This document shows positions 37,109 through 44,738 of a DNA stretch of 64,000 nt, in pieces. Numbering within the stretch: position 1 is the first letter of the stretch; each line of letters starts with the position of its first letter. Origin of the DNA: Cryobacterium arcticum (GTDB taxonomy: Bacteria > Actinomycetota > Actinomycetes > Actinomycetales > Microbacteriaceae); NCBI RefSeq assembly GCF_003185895.1, contig NZ_QHLY01000005.1:581476-645475 (forward strand), read 5' to 3'. The notes below the pieces were generated by a model, which was not told the DNA's origin, ran no database searches, and was given only the letters and a program-made list of their open reading frames with translations. The translations under genes were made by a program, and so were the position numbers.

Positions 37109-39085
37109 TTACCGGTCGTGCGCCGCCAACCGCGCCAGGCGCTCGTTGTACTCGTTCAGTTCCGCCTCACCGGTGCGGTCGGCGTTGCGGTCCCGGCGCT
37201 TGGTTTCCTTGTCGTCACTGCGACCCCACTGGATCGCCACGATGATCGCCAGCGCGATCGTCGGGATCTCGCCCACGCTCCAGGCGATGCCGCCGCCGGC
37301 CTGCTGGTCTGCGATCGCACTGATCCCCCAGTCGCGGCCCATGGCGCCGTACCAGTCCGCCAGCAGCAGCCCGGTGCCCGTCATCAGCGCCAGGCCGAAG
37401 AACGCGTGGAAGGCCATGGTGCCCAGCAGCAACAACAGCCGGAAGGTGTACGGCAACCGGTACGGCACCGGGTCGATGCCGATCAAGGACTGCACGAACA
37501 GGTAGCCGGTGATCAGGAAGTGCACGATCATCCACTGGTGGCCGATGTGGTCGGTCGTCGCCCAGCTGAACAGGGAGGTGTAGTAGAACACCCAGAGCGA
37601 CCCGGCGAACAGCACCGCGGCCACGATCGGGTTGGAGATCACGCCGGCGAACTTCGAGTGCACCGCCAGCAGGATCCACTCACGCGGACCGCGGCTGCCG
37701 TCCCGGCGCATCCGGATGGCCCGGGCGGCCAGGGTGACCGGCGCCCCGGGAACGAGCAGCACCGGCACGAGCATGGTCAAGGCCATGTGCGCGAGCATGT
37801 GGGTGGAGAAGAGGTACTTCTCGTAGACGTTCACGCCGCCGTTGGTGATGTAGAAGAGGGTGATCATTCCCACCACCCAGAGGATGGTGCGGTGCAGCGG
37901 CCAGGTGTCGCCGCGTCGGCGCAACCGCACCACACCGGCGAGGTAGAAGAAGATGCCGAAGGCGCAGAACAGGACCCAGGCCAGGTCGAAGTTCCACTCG
38001 GTGAAGTAGCGGGCGAAGGTGAGCTCAGGCGGCAACACCTCGCCGGTGAGGATCTGGGCCGGCGTCGACGTGGGAATGGCCGTCGTGACCACCTGCGCCA
38101 CCGGGGTGGCGGTGCGGGCCAGCGCCGCGGCAACACCGCTGGCCAGGCCCATGAACGCGATCTCGCCCACGACCAACCACCAGAACCACGGGTCGACGGC
38201 GCCCTTCGCGGTGCGCATCCGGCCGATCAGGTAGCGGCGTTGCAGCACGCCGAAGCCGCCGAGCACGAGCAGCACGGCGACCTTGACGAGCACCAGGATG
38301 CCGTAGCCGGTGAGCAGGTTGTCCCAGCTGCCGATGCGCAACTCGGCGCTGACGTAGCCGGAGGCGGCCACGACGACGAAGCTCACCAGGGCCAGGCTGG
38401 AGTACCGGCCGATGACCTCACGCAGCCGGGTCGGCGAGAGTTGCTTGTGCAGCAGGATGACCGTGAGCAGTCCGCCCAACCACACGGCGGCGAAGACCAG
38501 GTGCAGGCCGAGCGCGGTGATGGCGGCGTCGTGGCCCTCTGCGCCGGCGGAATGGCCCTGCTGGGCCATCGGCAGCAGCGCCAGCAGCGCCAGCACGGTG
38601 ACGAAGACCAGGGCGGTCTGGTTGCGCACCGCGAAGCAGAGCACGGTGACAGCGGCGGCGATCAGGGTGGTGGTGAGCCAGGCCTGCCCGAGCTCGATCT
38701 GGCTGAAGAATTGGCCGACGGTTGCGCTGAACTGGTCGGTGAGGCTGATGGTGGCGTTGGTCACCTGCAGGAAGGTGAGAAAGCCGGTGGCCGCGGACGC
38801 GACAGTGAGGAAGGCGGCGGACGCGGCGGCGAGGTCGATGGCCGTGCCGAATTCGCGTTCCTGGGGGCTGAGGGCGAAGCAGGTGAGCACCAGCGCCCCG
38901 ATGGTACCGGCCGCGCCGAGGTTGACCAGCAGCTTGGCCACCGGAAGGCCCCAGCGCACCACTGCGCCGGGATCAGCGAGGAGTTGGGCATCCGCCCCAC
39001 CGCCGTAGGCCAGGCCCGCCAGGGTTGCCGCAATCGCCACCAGCAGCAGGACTGCCGGCCCGATGATGCGGAGGTAACGGGGCAC
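37109..39085 (-). CDS. CopD-CtaG fusion membrane protein (copper handling/cytochrome oxidase assembly)
   Basis: A 658-residue polytopic membrane protein. The N-terminal half (to about residue 320) has eight helices of the CopD copper-import type. The C-terminal half (about 330-620) is a CtaG_caa3-type domain with about seven helices, including HIGHQWMIVHFLITGYLF and THMLAHMALTMLVPVLLV, whose His and Met residues are probable Cu(I) ligands. The C-terminal tail is charged and cytoplasmic (DDKETKRRDRNADR). The domain pair suggests copper delivery to cytochrome oxidase or the periplasm side. Single gene; the short spacer to the HU gene holds HU's hairpin. Confidence 0.9.
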   Translation of the reverse strand: MPRYLRIIGPAVLLLVAIAATLAGLAYGGGADAQLLADPGAVVRWGLPVAKLLVNLGAAGTIGALVLTCFALSPQEREFGTAIDLAAASAAFLTVASAATGFLTFLQVTNATISLTDQFSATVGQFFSQIELGQAWLTTTLIAAAVTVLCFAVRNQTALVFVTVLALLALLPMAQQGHSAGAEGHDAAITALGLHLVFAAVWLGGLLTVILLHKQLSPTRLREVIGRYSSLALVSFVVVAASGYVSAELRIGSWDNLLTGYGILVLVKVAVLLVLGGFGVLQRRYLIGRMRTAKGAVDPWFWWLVVGEIAFMGLASGVAAALARTATPVAQVVTTAIPTSTPAQILTGEVLPPELTFARYFTEWNFDLAWVLFCAFGIFFYLAGVVRLRRRGDTWPLHRTILWVVGMITLFYITNGGVNVYEKYLFSTHMLAHMALTMLVPVLLVPGAPVTLAARAIRMRRDGSRGPREWILLAVHSKFAGVISNPIVAAVLFAGSLWVFYYTSLFSWATTDHIGHQWMIVHFLITGYLFVQSLIGIDPVPYRLPYTFRLLLLLGTMAFHAFFGLALMTGTGLLLADWYGAMGRDWGISAIADQQAGGGIAWSVGEIPTIALAIIVAIQWGRSDDKETKRRDRNADRTGEAELNEYNERLARLAAHDR

Positions 39086-39164
39086 GTCTCCAGCTTAACC
39101 GGCGGCGGACGGCGTTTCTGGCAGCCGGCCGGGGCGACGGAGCGCGGGGGCGGGTTAACGAGTA

Positions 39165-39193
39165 GTGGGCGCCGACTGAAAGTCGACGCCCAC
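39165..39193 (-). terminator. Hairpin downstream of the HU gene
   Basis: A 13-bp stem with one mismatch (GTGGGCGCCGACT / AGTCGACGCCCAC) and a GAA loop lies just after the HU stop codon on the minus strand. There is no clear U-tract. It resembles the hairpin behind rpsN (39740-39775). Confidence 0.65.
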
Positions 39194-39214
39194 CGAAACT
39201 ACGAGACCTGCAAC

Positions 39215-39502
39215 CTACTTGGCAGCGGCCTTGAGCTTGCTACCAGCGGTCAGCTTGACGCGGTGGCCGGCTGCGATGGCGATCTCTTCGCCGGTCTGCG
39301 GGTTGCGGCCGGTGCGAGCAGCGGTTGCGGTGCGCTCGACGCCGAGCCATCCCGGGATGGTGACCTTGCCGTCGTTAGCAACGGTGTCGGCGAGGGTTGC
39401 AAAGAAAGCGTTCAGAACGCCGTCGACGGCAGCCTGGCTCTGGCCAGAGTCTGCGGCAACCTTGGCAACGAGCTCGGTCTTGTTCAGCGACTTGTCAGCC
39501 AT
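39215..39502 (-). CDS. HU family DNA-binding protein
   Basis: A 95-residue nucleoid protein. Typical parts are the N-terminal LNKTELVAKVAADSG helix, the VTIPGWLGVERTATAARTGRNPQTGEEIAI arm that wraps DNA, and a short Ala/Lys tail (KLKAAAK). The long Lys-rich tail of mycobacterial HU is absent, as in many Micrococcales. Start at 39502, with GAGGAGG nine bases upstream; the 311-bp upstream gap contains two palindromes. It is not clearly part of the ribosomal gene group beyond. Confidence 0.96.
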   Translation of the reverse strand: MADKSLNKTELVAKVAADSGQSQAAVDGVLNAFFATLADTVANDGKVTIPGWLGVERTATAARTGRNPQTGEEIAIAAGHRVKLTAGSKLKAAAK

Positions 39503-39813
39503 TGAGTGTCCTCCTCGGACCTTCGTCTGTAAAAAACAGGTATTCACGTGAAGCGGGCGCGCTGTGAACAGCGCCTCCGTTGGTCGGTTCGACCGCGTTG
39601 AATCTAGCATTGATCCGCGGAAATCCGCGGATTTACGGCGTTTCGGGCCGCTTTGCCGGGGAGATTGGGTGGGTTTTCGCTGTGCGCGAACTCCACGACC
39701 CCTATCCGGGTCGGATGCCGAAAGGCCGGGTGGGTACAACACAGGGGATGCCGACCGAAGTCGACATCCCCTGTGGATGCCCTGCTGTTCGTCGTCAGAC
39801 GATCAGTAGCTGG
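39503..39813. other. 311-bp gap between HU and rpsN with palindromes
   Basis: No gene is visible. It holds the HU promoter region on the minus strand; GCGCTGTGAACAGCGC (39559-39574), a perfect 7-bp inverted repeat; ATCCGCGGAAATCCGCGGAT (39613-39632), a nearly perfect palindrome; and the rpsN terminator-like hairpin (39740-39775). I could not fix a -35/-10 pair with confidence. Confidence 0.5.
39740..39775 (-). terminator. Hairpin downstream of rpsN
   Basis: A 16-bp stem with one mismatch (CACAGGGGATGCCGAC / GTCGACATCCCCTGTG) and a 4-nt CGAA loop, placed about 40 bp after rpsN on the minus strand. There is no good U-tract. Confidence 0.7.
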
Positions 39814-40119
39814 TTACCAGCTGGACTTGGTGATGCCGGGCAGCTCGCCACGGTGCGCCATGTCGCGGAAACGAACGCGCGAGATGCCGAACTTGGAGAG
39901 GTGGCCACGGGGACGACCGTCAACCGCGTCGCGGTTGCGCAGGCGAACCGGCGAGGCGTTGCGGGGCAGCTTCTGGAGGCCCTTGCGAGCCTCTTCACGG
40001 GACTCGTCGGTGCCGGCCGGGTCGACAAGAGCCTTCTTCAGCTCCAGGCGCTTGACGGCGTAACGCTCGACGATGACCTTGCGCTGGTTGTTCTTGGCAA
40101 TCATGCTCTTCTTCGCCAT
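39814..40119 (-). CDS. rpsN: 30S ribosomal protein S14, zinc-free type
   Basis: A 101-residue long-form S14, [10 protein letters not shown] at the start and [11 protein letters not shown] at the end. It has no CxxC pairs, so it is the zinc-independent (C-minus) paralogue. It binds 16S rRNA in the small-subunit head. The gene follows rpmG by 2 bp in the operon rpmB-rpmG-rpsN, the same set that Zur controls in mycobacteria. The operon lies beside zur and a zinc transporter here. Confidence 0.97.
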   Translation of the reverse strand: MAKKSMIAKNNQRKVIVERYAVKRLELKKALVDPAGTDESREEARKGLQKLPRNASPVRLRNRDAVDGRPRGHLSKFGISRVRFRDMAHRGELPGITKSSW

Positions 40120-40121
40120 TT

Positions 40122-40289
40122 TTAGCGCTCCTCACGGAAGTCAACGTGCTTGCGCACTACGGGGTCGTACTTCTTGAGTACGAGTCGGTCGGGGTTGTTG
40201 CGACGGTTCTTCTTGGTCACGTAGGTGTAACCGGTTCCTGCCGTCGAACGCAGCTTGATGATCGGACGTACGTCCTGAGCCTTAGCCAT
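40122..40289 (-). CDS. rpmG: 50S ribosomal protein L33, zinc-free type
   Basis: A 55-residue L33: [10 protein letters not shown] at the start, then [21 protein letters not shown] and [15 protein letters not shown] at the end. The usual CxxC zinc ribbons are missing, giving the zinc-free form. Its ATG shares one base with the stop of rpmB (TAATG), so translation is coupled. It lies two bases before rpsN. Too short for a standard length cut-off, but the identification is clear. Confidence 0.96.
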   Translation of the reverse strand: MAKAQDVRPIIKLRSTAGTGYTYVTKKNRRNNPDRLVLKKYDPVVRKHVDFREER

Positions 40290-40525
40290 TAGATTTTCTC
40301 CCCACGTGCGAGCAGGTCCTTGACGACCGACTCGATACCGCGAGCATCAATAACCTTGATGCCCTTTGCCGAGAGGGTCAACGTGACGTTGCGGCGAAGC
40401 GACGGCACGAAGTACTTCTTGGTCTGCACGTTCGGGTCGAAGCGACGCTTGGTGCGCCGGTGCGAGTGCGAAATGTTGTGTCCAAAGCCGGGAACGGCTC
40501 CGGTCACCTGGCAGGTTGCTGCCAT
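40289..40525 (-). CDS. rpmB: 50S ribosomal protein L28, zinc-free type
   Basis: A 78-residue L28. It starts [20 protein letters not shown] and contains the [20 protein letters not shown] core. Only one Cys of the possible zinc ligands (Cys5) is left, so it is a zinc-free variant. The start is set by GGAGG upstream (TTGGAGGAAAACC before ATG). It is the first gene of the operon. The 176-bp leader between it and zur contains two perfect hairpins, but I see no Zur-box there. Confidence 0.96.
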   Translation of the reverse strand: MAATCQVTGAVPGFGHNISHSHRRTKRRFDPNVQTKKYFVPSLRRNVTLTLSAKGIKVIDARGIESVVKDLLARGEKI

Positions 40526-40542
40526 GGTTTTCCTCCAATACC

Positions 40543-40560
40543 GAAGGGCGATTGCCCTTC
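40543..40560 (-). promoter_or_regulatory. Hairpin in the rpmB 5' leader
   Basis: GAAGGGC / GCCCTTC, a perfect 7-bp stem with a GATT loop, lies about 18 bp upstream of the rpmB start. It may influence ribosome access or be a leader attenuator. Confidence 0.5.
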
Positions 40561-40611
40561 CCAAGATCTCTTGTCGGCCGGCTCGCGTTGGATTCCACCC
40601 GGAAACGGCCT

Positions 40612-40631
40612 GCCGAAAGAGAACTTTCGGC
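40612..40631 (-). promoter_or_regulatory. Second hairpin between zur and rpmB
   Basis: GCCGAAAG / CTTTCGGC, a perfect 8-bp stem with an AGAA loop, about 70 bp after the zur stop on the minus strand. It could end the zur transcript or belong to the rpmB leader. It has no U-tract. Confidence 0.5.
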
Positions 40632-40701
40632 GGCTGATTCGGTGGGAGGAAAAGACACGAACAAGCAATGCACGCACAGATATGCGCAGCAGCTGCCCAG
40701 C

Positions 40702-41109
40702 CTACGGGGTTGTGCGGGCTGACGCAAGCGCGGTGCAGGCCGCGCAGAGGCCGAAGATGTCGATGACATGAGCGGCTTCGGTGAAGCCGTGCTTGGCGGC
40801 TTCCTCTGTGGCCCAGTTCTCGATCGCGGCAACCTCGATCTCCACCGTGAGCCCGCAGTTGCGGCAGATCAGGTGGTGGTGGTGTTCGGTGGTGCTGCAG
40901 GCCCGGTAGAGACTCTCGCCGTCCGGCGACTGCAGCGAGTCGGCGTCACCCTCGAGGGCGAGATCTGCGAGCGCGCGGTACACCGTGGCCAGGCCGATCG
41001 GGGAGCCGCTGGTGTGCAGGGCCGAGTGCAGCCCTTGGGCGCTGACGAACCCCTCGGCGCGGCTGAGCTCGGTGCGCACGGCCTCTCGCTGCCAGGTGTT
41101 TCGCTTCAT
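40702..41109 (-). CDS. zur: Zinc uptake regulator Zur (Fur family)
   Basis: A 135-residue Fur-family repressor. It has an N-terminal winged helix ([42 protein letters not shown]) and a metal/dimer domain with [11 protein letters not shown] (regulatory and structural Cys pair) and a C-terminal CAAC pair. From GESLYRACS to IFGLCAAC it closely follows mycobacterial FurB/Zur. With zinc bound it should repress zinc uptake and the zinc-free ribosomal paralogues. The start at 41109 overlaps the second permease gene by 4 bp, so it is the last gene of the znu operon and likely self-regulated through the box at 44.7 kb. Confidence 0.93.
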   Translation of the reverse strand: MKRNTWQREAVRTELSRAEGFVSAQGLHSALHTSGSPIGLATVYRALADLALEGDADSLQSPDGESLYRACSTTEHHHHLICRNCGLTVEIEVAAIENWATEEAAKHGFTEAAHVIDIFGLCAACTALASARTTP

Positions 41110-41942
41110 GATTCCAACCGTAGTCCGGCCCGAGCGGGGTCGTGAACCCCCTGAACACGCGCCCGGAGCGAACGGATGCCCAGGGCGAGCACGAAGCAGG
41201 CCGCCGCGGTGAGCGCGATCGCGGGGCCGGCGGCCACATCCAGGGCGCGGGAGAGCAGCACCCCGATGACGCCGGACCCGGCGCCGATCACGGGAGCGAG
41301 CAGGGCGATCCGGCCGGCCGTGCGCACAAGCAGCCGGGCCGCGGCGGCGGGCGCGGCGATCAGCGCGATCGCCAGGATCGCACCGACCGCGGGCATCGCG
41401 GTGACCACGGTGGCGGTGATCAGCACCAGGGTGAGCAGCTCGATCGGCCATTCCCGGTAACCGGCGGCCCGGAATCCGGTGCGGTCGAAGGTGGAGAAGA
41501 GGATCTCCTTGCCCCAGAATACGGCGACGAGCACGGCCACGACGAGCACCCCGGCGGCCAGGACCACGTCACCGTCGGTGACGGTGAGGATCGAGCCGAC
41601 CAGGTAGGAATCCACGTGCACCGGCAGCGACGGGTTGAGCGCCTGCAACAGCACGCCGAGCGCGAAGCCGGCGGTGAGCATGATGCCGGACGCCACCTGG
41701 CTGCCTTGCCGGCGCACCCGGCCGAGCAGGGTCATGATGGCCACGATCACGGCGCTGGCCAGGGCGGCGCCCAGCGGGATGCTGACGCCGAGCAGCGCGG
41801 CGGCGACGGCACCGGGGAAGGTGGCATGAGTGAGCGCCTGAGCGAAGAAGGTGCGCCGGCGCAGCAGCACCAGGGTGCCGACGAGGCCGCTCAGGGCGCC
41901 GATCACCACGGCCGCGAGCAGGGCCTTCTCGAAGTAGCCCAT
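41106..41942 (-). CDS. znuB: Metal ABC transporter permease, second subunit
   Basis: A 278-residue ABC-3 permease with about eight helices, for example EKALLAAVVIGALSGLVGTLVLL at the N-terminus. The cytoplasmic coupling loop around FSTFDRTGFRAAGYREWPIEL fits the family. It overlaps the first permease gene and zur by 4 bp each (ATGA). Two distinct permeases in one operon are more usual in SitABCD-type manganese systems, so the transporter is presumably a heterodimer; zinc specificity is inferred from the binding protein and the adjacent zur. Confidence 0.92.
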   Translation of the reverse strand: MGYFEKALLAAVVIGALSGLVGTLVLLRRRTFFAQALTHATFPGAVAAALLGVSIPLGAALASAVIVAIMTLLGRVRRQGSQVASGIMLTAGFALGVLLQALNPSLPVHVDSYLVGSILTVTDGDVVLAAGVLVVAVLVAVFWGKEILFSTFDRTGFRAAGYREWPIELLTLVLITATVVTAMPAVGAILAIALIAAPAAAARLLVRTAGRIALLAPVIGAGSGVIGVLLSRALDVAAGPAIALTAAACFVLALGIRSLRARVQGVHDPARAGLRLES

Positions 41943-42850
41943 CAGGCGGTCACCGCCGTCGGCTGCGGTTCGGCGGCCGGCGCGGCGGGCGGGCGGCGGC
42001 GCATCCGGTCGACCAGCACGCGCACCAGCAGCACGAGCAGGTAGCCGGCCACGAGCACCAGCACCACGGTGGCACCGCTGGGCAGGTCGATGCCGGCGCG
42101 AACGGATGCTTCGAAACCGAGCGCGAGCCCCAGCCAGGCACACAGCGCCGCGAAGCCGGCCGCCAGGGGGAACAGCAGCCAGAGCCGCACGGTGATCAGC
42201 CGGGCGACGGCGCCGGGCACGATCAAGACCGCGAGCACGAGGAGGTTGCCGACGGCGCTGGAGGCGGCCACCACCACGAGGGCGATGGCGATGTTGAGCA
42301 CCAGGTCGAGCAGGAGCGGCCGGTAGCCGGCCGCGGCGACCGCGGTGCGATCGAAGGCGCGGTACACCTGCTGCTTGAGGGTGACGCCCACCAGCAGGAG
42401 GGCGATTGCGCAGATGACCAGGGTCTGCACCACCTCGGTGGCGGTCACGGTGAGGAGTCGGCCGAACAGGAGCTGCTCGAGCTGACCGGCGTAGTTGGAC
42501 TGCCGGGAGACCACCAGGATGCCGACGCTGAACATGGCCGTGAACACGATCGCGATGGCGGCATCGCCCGACACCGCCCGGCGGGTGATCACGGTGAGCA
42601 CCACGGCGGCCAGGAGCGCGGCGACCATGGCGCCCACGAAGAGACCTTCGCGGCCGCCCCAGACGAAGCCGATGGCGATGCCGGGGAAGACCGAGTGGGT
42701 GAGGCCGTCGCTGATGAACTCCAGGCTGCGCAGGTTGACCAGCACCCCCACCACCCCGGCGACCAGGCTGAGGGCGAGCAGCACCAGGAGCGCGCGGGCC
42801 ATGAACGGCAGCGTGAACGCGGTGAAGAGCGGGCCGAGCAGGTCGGTCAT
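41942..42850 (-). CDS. znuB: Metal ABC transporter permease, first subunit
   Basis: A 302-residue ABC-3 permease with about eight to nine helices, including [25 protein letters not shown]. It has a Pro/Ala-rich cytoplasmic tail ([11 protein letters not shown]). The ATG at 42850 abuts the stop codon of znuC. It shares the [20 protein letters not shown] coupling-loop pattern with the other permease. Together they form the membrane channel for zinc, perhaps also other divalent metals. Confidence 0.92.
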   Translation of the reverse strand: MTDLLGPLFTAFTLPFMARALLVLLALSLVAGVVGVLVNLRSLEFISDGLTHSVFPGIAIGFVWGGREGLFVGAMVAALLAAVVLTVITRRAVSGDAAIAIVFTAMFSVGILVVSRQSNYAGQLEQLLFGRLLTVTATEVVQTLVICAIALLLVGVTLKQQVYRAFDRTAVAAAGYRPLLLDLVLNIAIALVVVAASSAVGNLLVLAVLIVPGAVARLITVRLWLLFPLAAGFAALCAWLGLALGFEASVRAGIDLPSGATVVLVLVAGYLLVLLVRVLVDRMRRRPPAAPAAEPQPTAVTA

Positions 42851-43642
42851 TCAGTGGCCTTCGTGCCCGGGCACAACGAGGGTGTGCTGGTCGAGTTCGA
42901 CGCCGACCTCATGGAAGGTGCGCTGCACGTTCTCGAGCGTGAGCACTTCGTCGCGAGGCCCGAAGGCGACCTGGTGGCCGTTGAGAAGCAGCACGCTCTC
43001 GCACACTGCGCGGGCCAGTTCCAGGTCGTGGGTGGAGACGAGCACGGCCACCCCGTCGGCCTTGAGTCGTTCGACGGTGCCGACCAGCGCCTCCCGGTTG
43101 GACTGGTCCAGGCCGTTGAACGGTTCGTCGAGGAGCAACAGCCGCGGGCCCGCCGCGACGGCGCGGGCGAGCAGGCCCCGTTGCTGCTGGCCGCCGGAGA
43201 GTTCCCCGAACCGGGTCTTGGCCCGGTGGGCCAGGCCTACAGTGTCGAGCGCCGCGGCCACGGCCCGGCGGTCCTTCGCGCCGGGCAGGCGCAGCCAGCC
43301 CAACTGGCGGTACCGGCCCATCATCACGACCTGCTCCAGGCTGACCGGGAACTCGGGGTCGAGTTCGTCGGTCTGCGGCACGTAGCCGACGCTGCCGGCC
43401 GGCGCGGTGTCGTGGCCCAGCACCCGAACGGTGCCGGCGGTGCGGTGGATCAGGCCCAGGATGCCCTTGAGCAGGGTGGACTTGCCCGACCCGTTCGGCC
43501 CGATCAGGGCGATGGCCTCACCGGCCACGAGGTCGAAGTCGATGCCGGTGAGGGCGGGGGTCTGCGCGTAGGCGAACGAGGCCCCGGTGACGCTGAGGGC
43601 GAGCGGCGCGGGCATCCGCTGCTGAGAAGGGTTCTCGTTCAC
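42851..43642 (-). CDS. znuC: Metal ABC transporter ATP-binding protein
   Basis: A 263-residue ATPase. Walker A is GPNGSGKSTL near residue 44, signature LSGGQQQRGLLAR near residue 148, and Walker B LLLLDEPFNGLD. The C-terminus (VLTLENVQRTFHEVGVELDQH) is typical of metal-chelate uptake ATPases. It starts with GTG seven bases after the znuA stop. The subunit drives import through the two permeases. Confidence 0.94.
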   Translation of the reverse strand: MNENPSQQRMPAPLALSVTGASFAYAQTPALTGIDFDLVAGEAIALIGPNGSGKSTLLKGILGLIHRTAGTVRVLGHDTAPAGSVGYVPQTDELDPEFPVSLEQVVMMGRYRQLGWLRLPGAKDRRAVAAALDTVGLAHRAKTRFGELSGGQQQRGLLARAVAAGPRLLLLDEPFNGLDQSNREALVGTVERLKADGVAVLVSTHDLELARAVCESVLLLNGHQVAFGPRDEVLTLENVQRTFHEVGVELDQHTLVVPGHEGH

Positions 43643-43649
43643 GAGTCAA

Positions 43650-44675
43650 CTATTGCAGGTCGGCGGGCACGGCGCTGGGTGTCACGCCCCAGGACTGGAG
43701 GATCAGGCGCACGTTGTGCAGCTGGGAGGCGATGTAGGTGGCGCCATCGCTGCCGGCCGGGCCGAGGGAGTCGCCGTAGAGGGCGTCGTCGCCGGAGTAG
43801 ACCGCCACCCCGGCCTCGGAGGCAATGGTGTCGGCGGCCTTGGGGTTGATCGAGGCCTCGGAGAAGACGGCTTTCACGCCGGTGGCGCTGATGGCGGCGA
43901 CCAGGTCGTCGATCTCGGCGGCGCTCGGCTCGGCGTTGTCGTCGAAGCTCGGGATGACGCTGCCGACATAGGTGATGCCGTAGGCGTCGGTGAAGTAGCC
44001 GAAGGCGTCGTGGTTGCTCACCAGCAGGCGCTCGGCGGCGGGCACGGCGTCGATGTTCTCGTGGATCCAGCCGTCGAGTTCGGCGAGCTGGGCGGTGTAG
44101 GCGGTTTGATTGGCCTCGAAGTCCGCAGCGTGGGTGCTGCTGGCGCCGGCGAGTCTGGCGGCGATGGTGCCGACCATGGTCTCGGCGTTGGCCACGGCGG
44201 TCCAGATGTGCGGGTTGCCGCCGTCGTGGTCGTGCTCGGCTTCGTCGGCAGCTTCGTCATCGGCGTGCTCGGCTTCGTCCTCGTGACCGGCCTCTCCGTC
44301 CAGGATGGTGATGCCCTCATCGGAGTCGATGGTGACGCCGTCGAAGCCGGAGGCCTCGATGGCGTCGTCGAGCCATTCCTCCAGGCCGACGCCGTTGATC
44401 ACGAGCACATCTGCGGCGCCGAGCGCGGTGAGATCGGCGACCGACGGATCGTAGCTGTGCGCGCTCTGGTTGGGCTGGATGAGCTGGGTGACCTCGACGC
44501 CGGCGGTCTCGCCCACGATGTTGCGGGTGAGGTCCGCGATCTGGGTGGTGGTCGCCACGACCTTGAGGTCGGTGTCGCTGTTCTCGGATGCGGCGGAGCC
44601 GGACGCGGAGCAGCCGGCCAGCACGAGGGCAGCAGAGACGGCCAGGGCGGGGAGGAGAAGTTTGGGGGTGTTCAC
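43650..44675 (-). CDS. znuA: Zinc-binding lipoprotein of ABC transporter
   Basis: A 341-residue cluster 9 (A-I) metal-binding protein. Lipid attachment is at Cys22 (LVLAGC). Metal-site residues are His73 (SAHSYDPS), His156 (NPHIWT) and His in SNHDAFGYF. A His/Asp/Glu-rich loop (residues about 131-156, HEDEAEHADDEAADEAEHDHD) is typical of zinc, not manganese, binding proteins. I start at the GTG at 44675: it lies about seven bases after a promoter -10 box (TAGCGT), so the message would be leaderless. An upstream in-frame reading to 44717 would run through the promoter. Confidence 0.93.
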   Translation of the reverse strand: MNTPKLLLPALAVSAALVLAGCSASGSAASENSDTDLKVVATTTQIADLTRNIVGETAGVEVTQLIQPNQSAHSYDPSVADLTALGAADVLVINGVGLEEWLDDAIEASGFDGVTIDSDEGITILDGEAGHEDEAEHADDEAADEAEHDHDGGNPHIWTAVANAETMVGTIAARLAGASSTHAADFEANQTAYTAQLAELDGWIHENIDAVPAAERLLVSNHDAFGYFTDAYGITYVGSVIPSFDDNAEPSAAEIDDLVAAISATGVKAVFSEASINPKAADTIASEAGVAVYSGDDALYGDSLGPAGSDGATYIASQLHNVRLILQSWGVTPSAVPADLQ

Positions 44676-44682
44676 GATCAGA

Positions 44683-44711
44683 ACGCTACGCCTAATGATA
44701 ATGATTGTCAA
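44683..44711 (-). promoter_or_regulatory. znuA promoter overlapped by Zur-like box
   Basis: On the minus strand TTGACA (44711-44706) and TAGCGT (44688-44683) are separated by 17 bp. The + strand sequence TGATAATGATTGTCA (44696-44710) is a near-perfect 15-bp palindrome of the Zur/Fur-box type and covers the -35 region. A wider inverted repeat CCTAATG / CATTAGG (44691-44697, 44715-44721) brackets it. Zinc-loaded Zur bound there would block transcription. Confidence 0.7.
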
Positions 44712-44738
44712 AACCATTAGGCCGGTGAGTGGGCGGGG

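Noticed and set aside
37073..39505. An 810-codon open frame on the + strand
   Set aside because: It is antisense to the CopD-CtaG gene, which has clear transmembrane helices and conserved His/Met.
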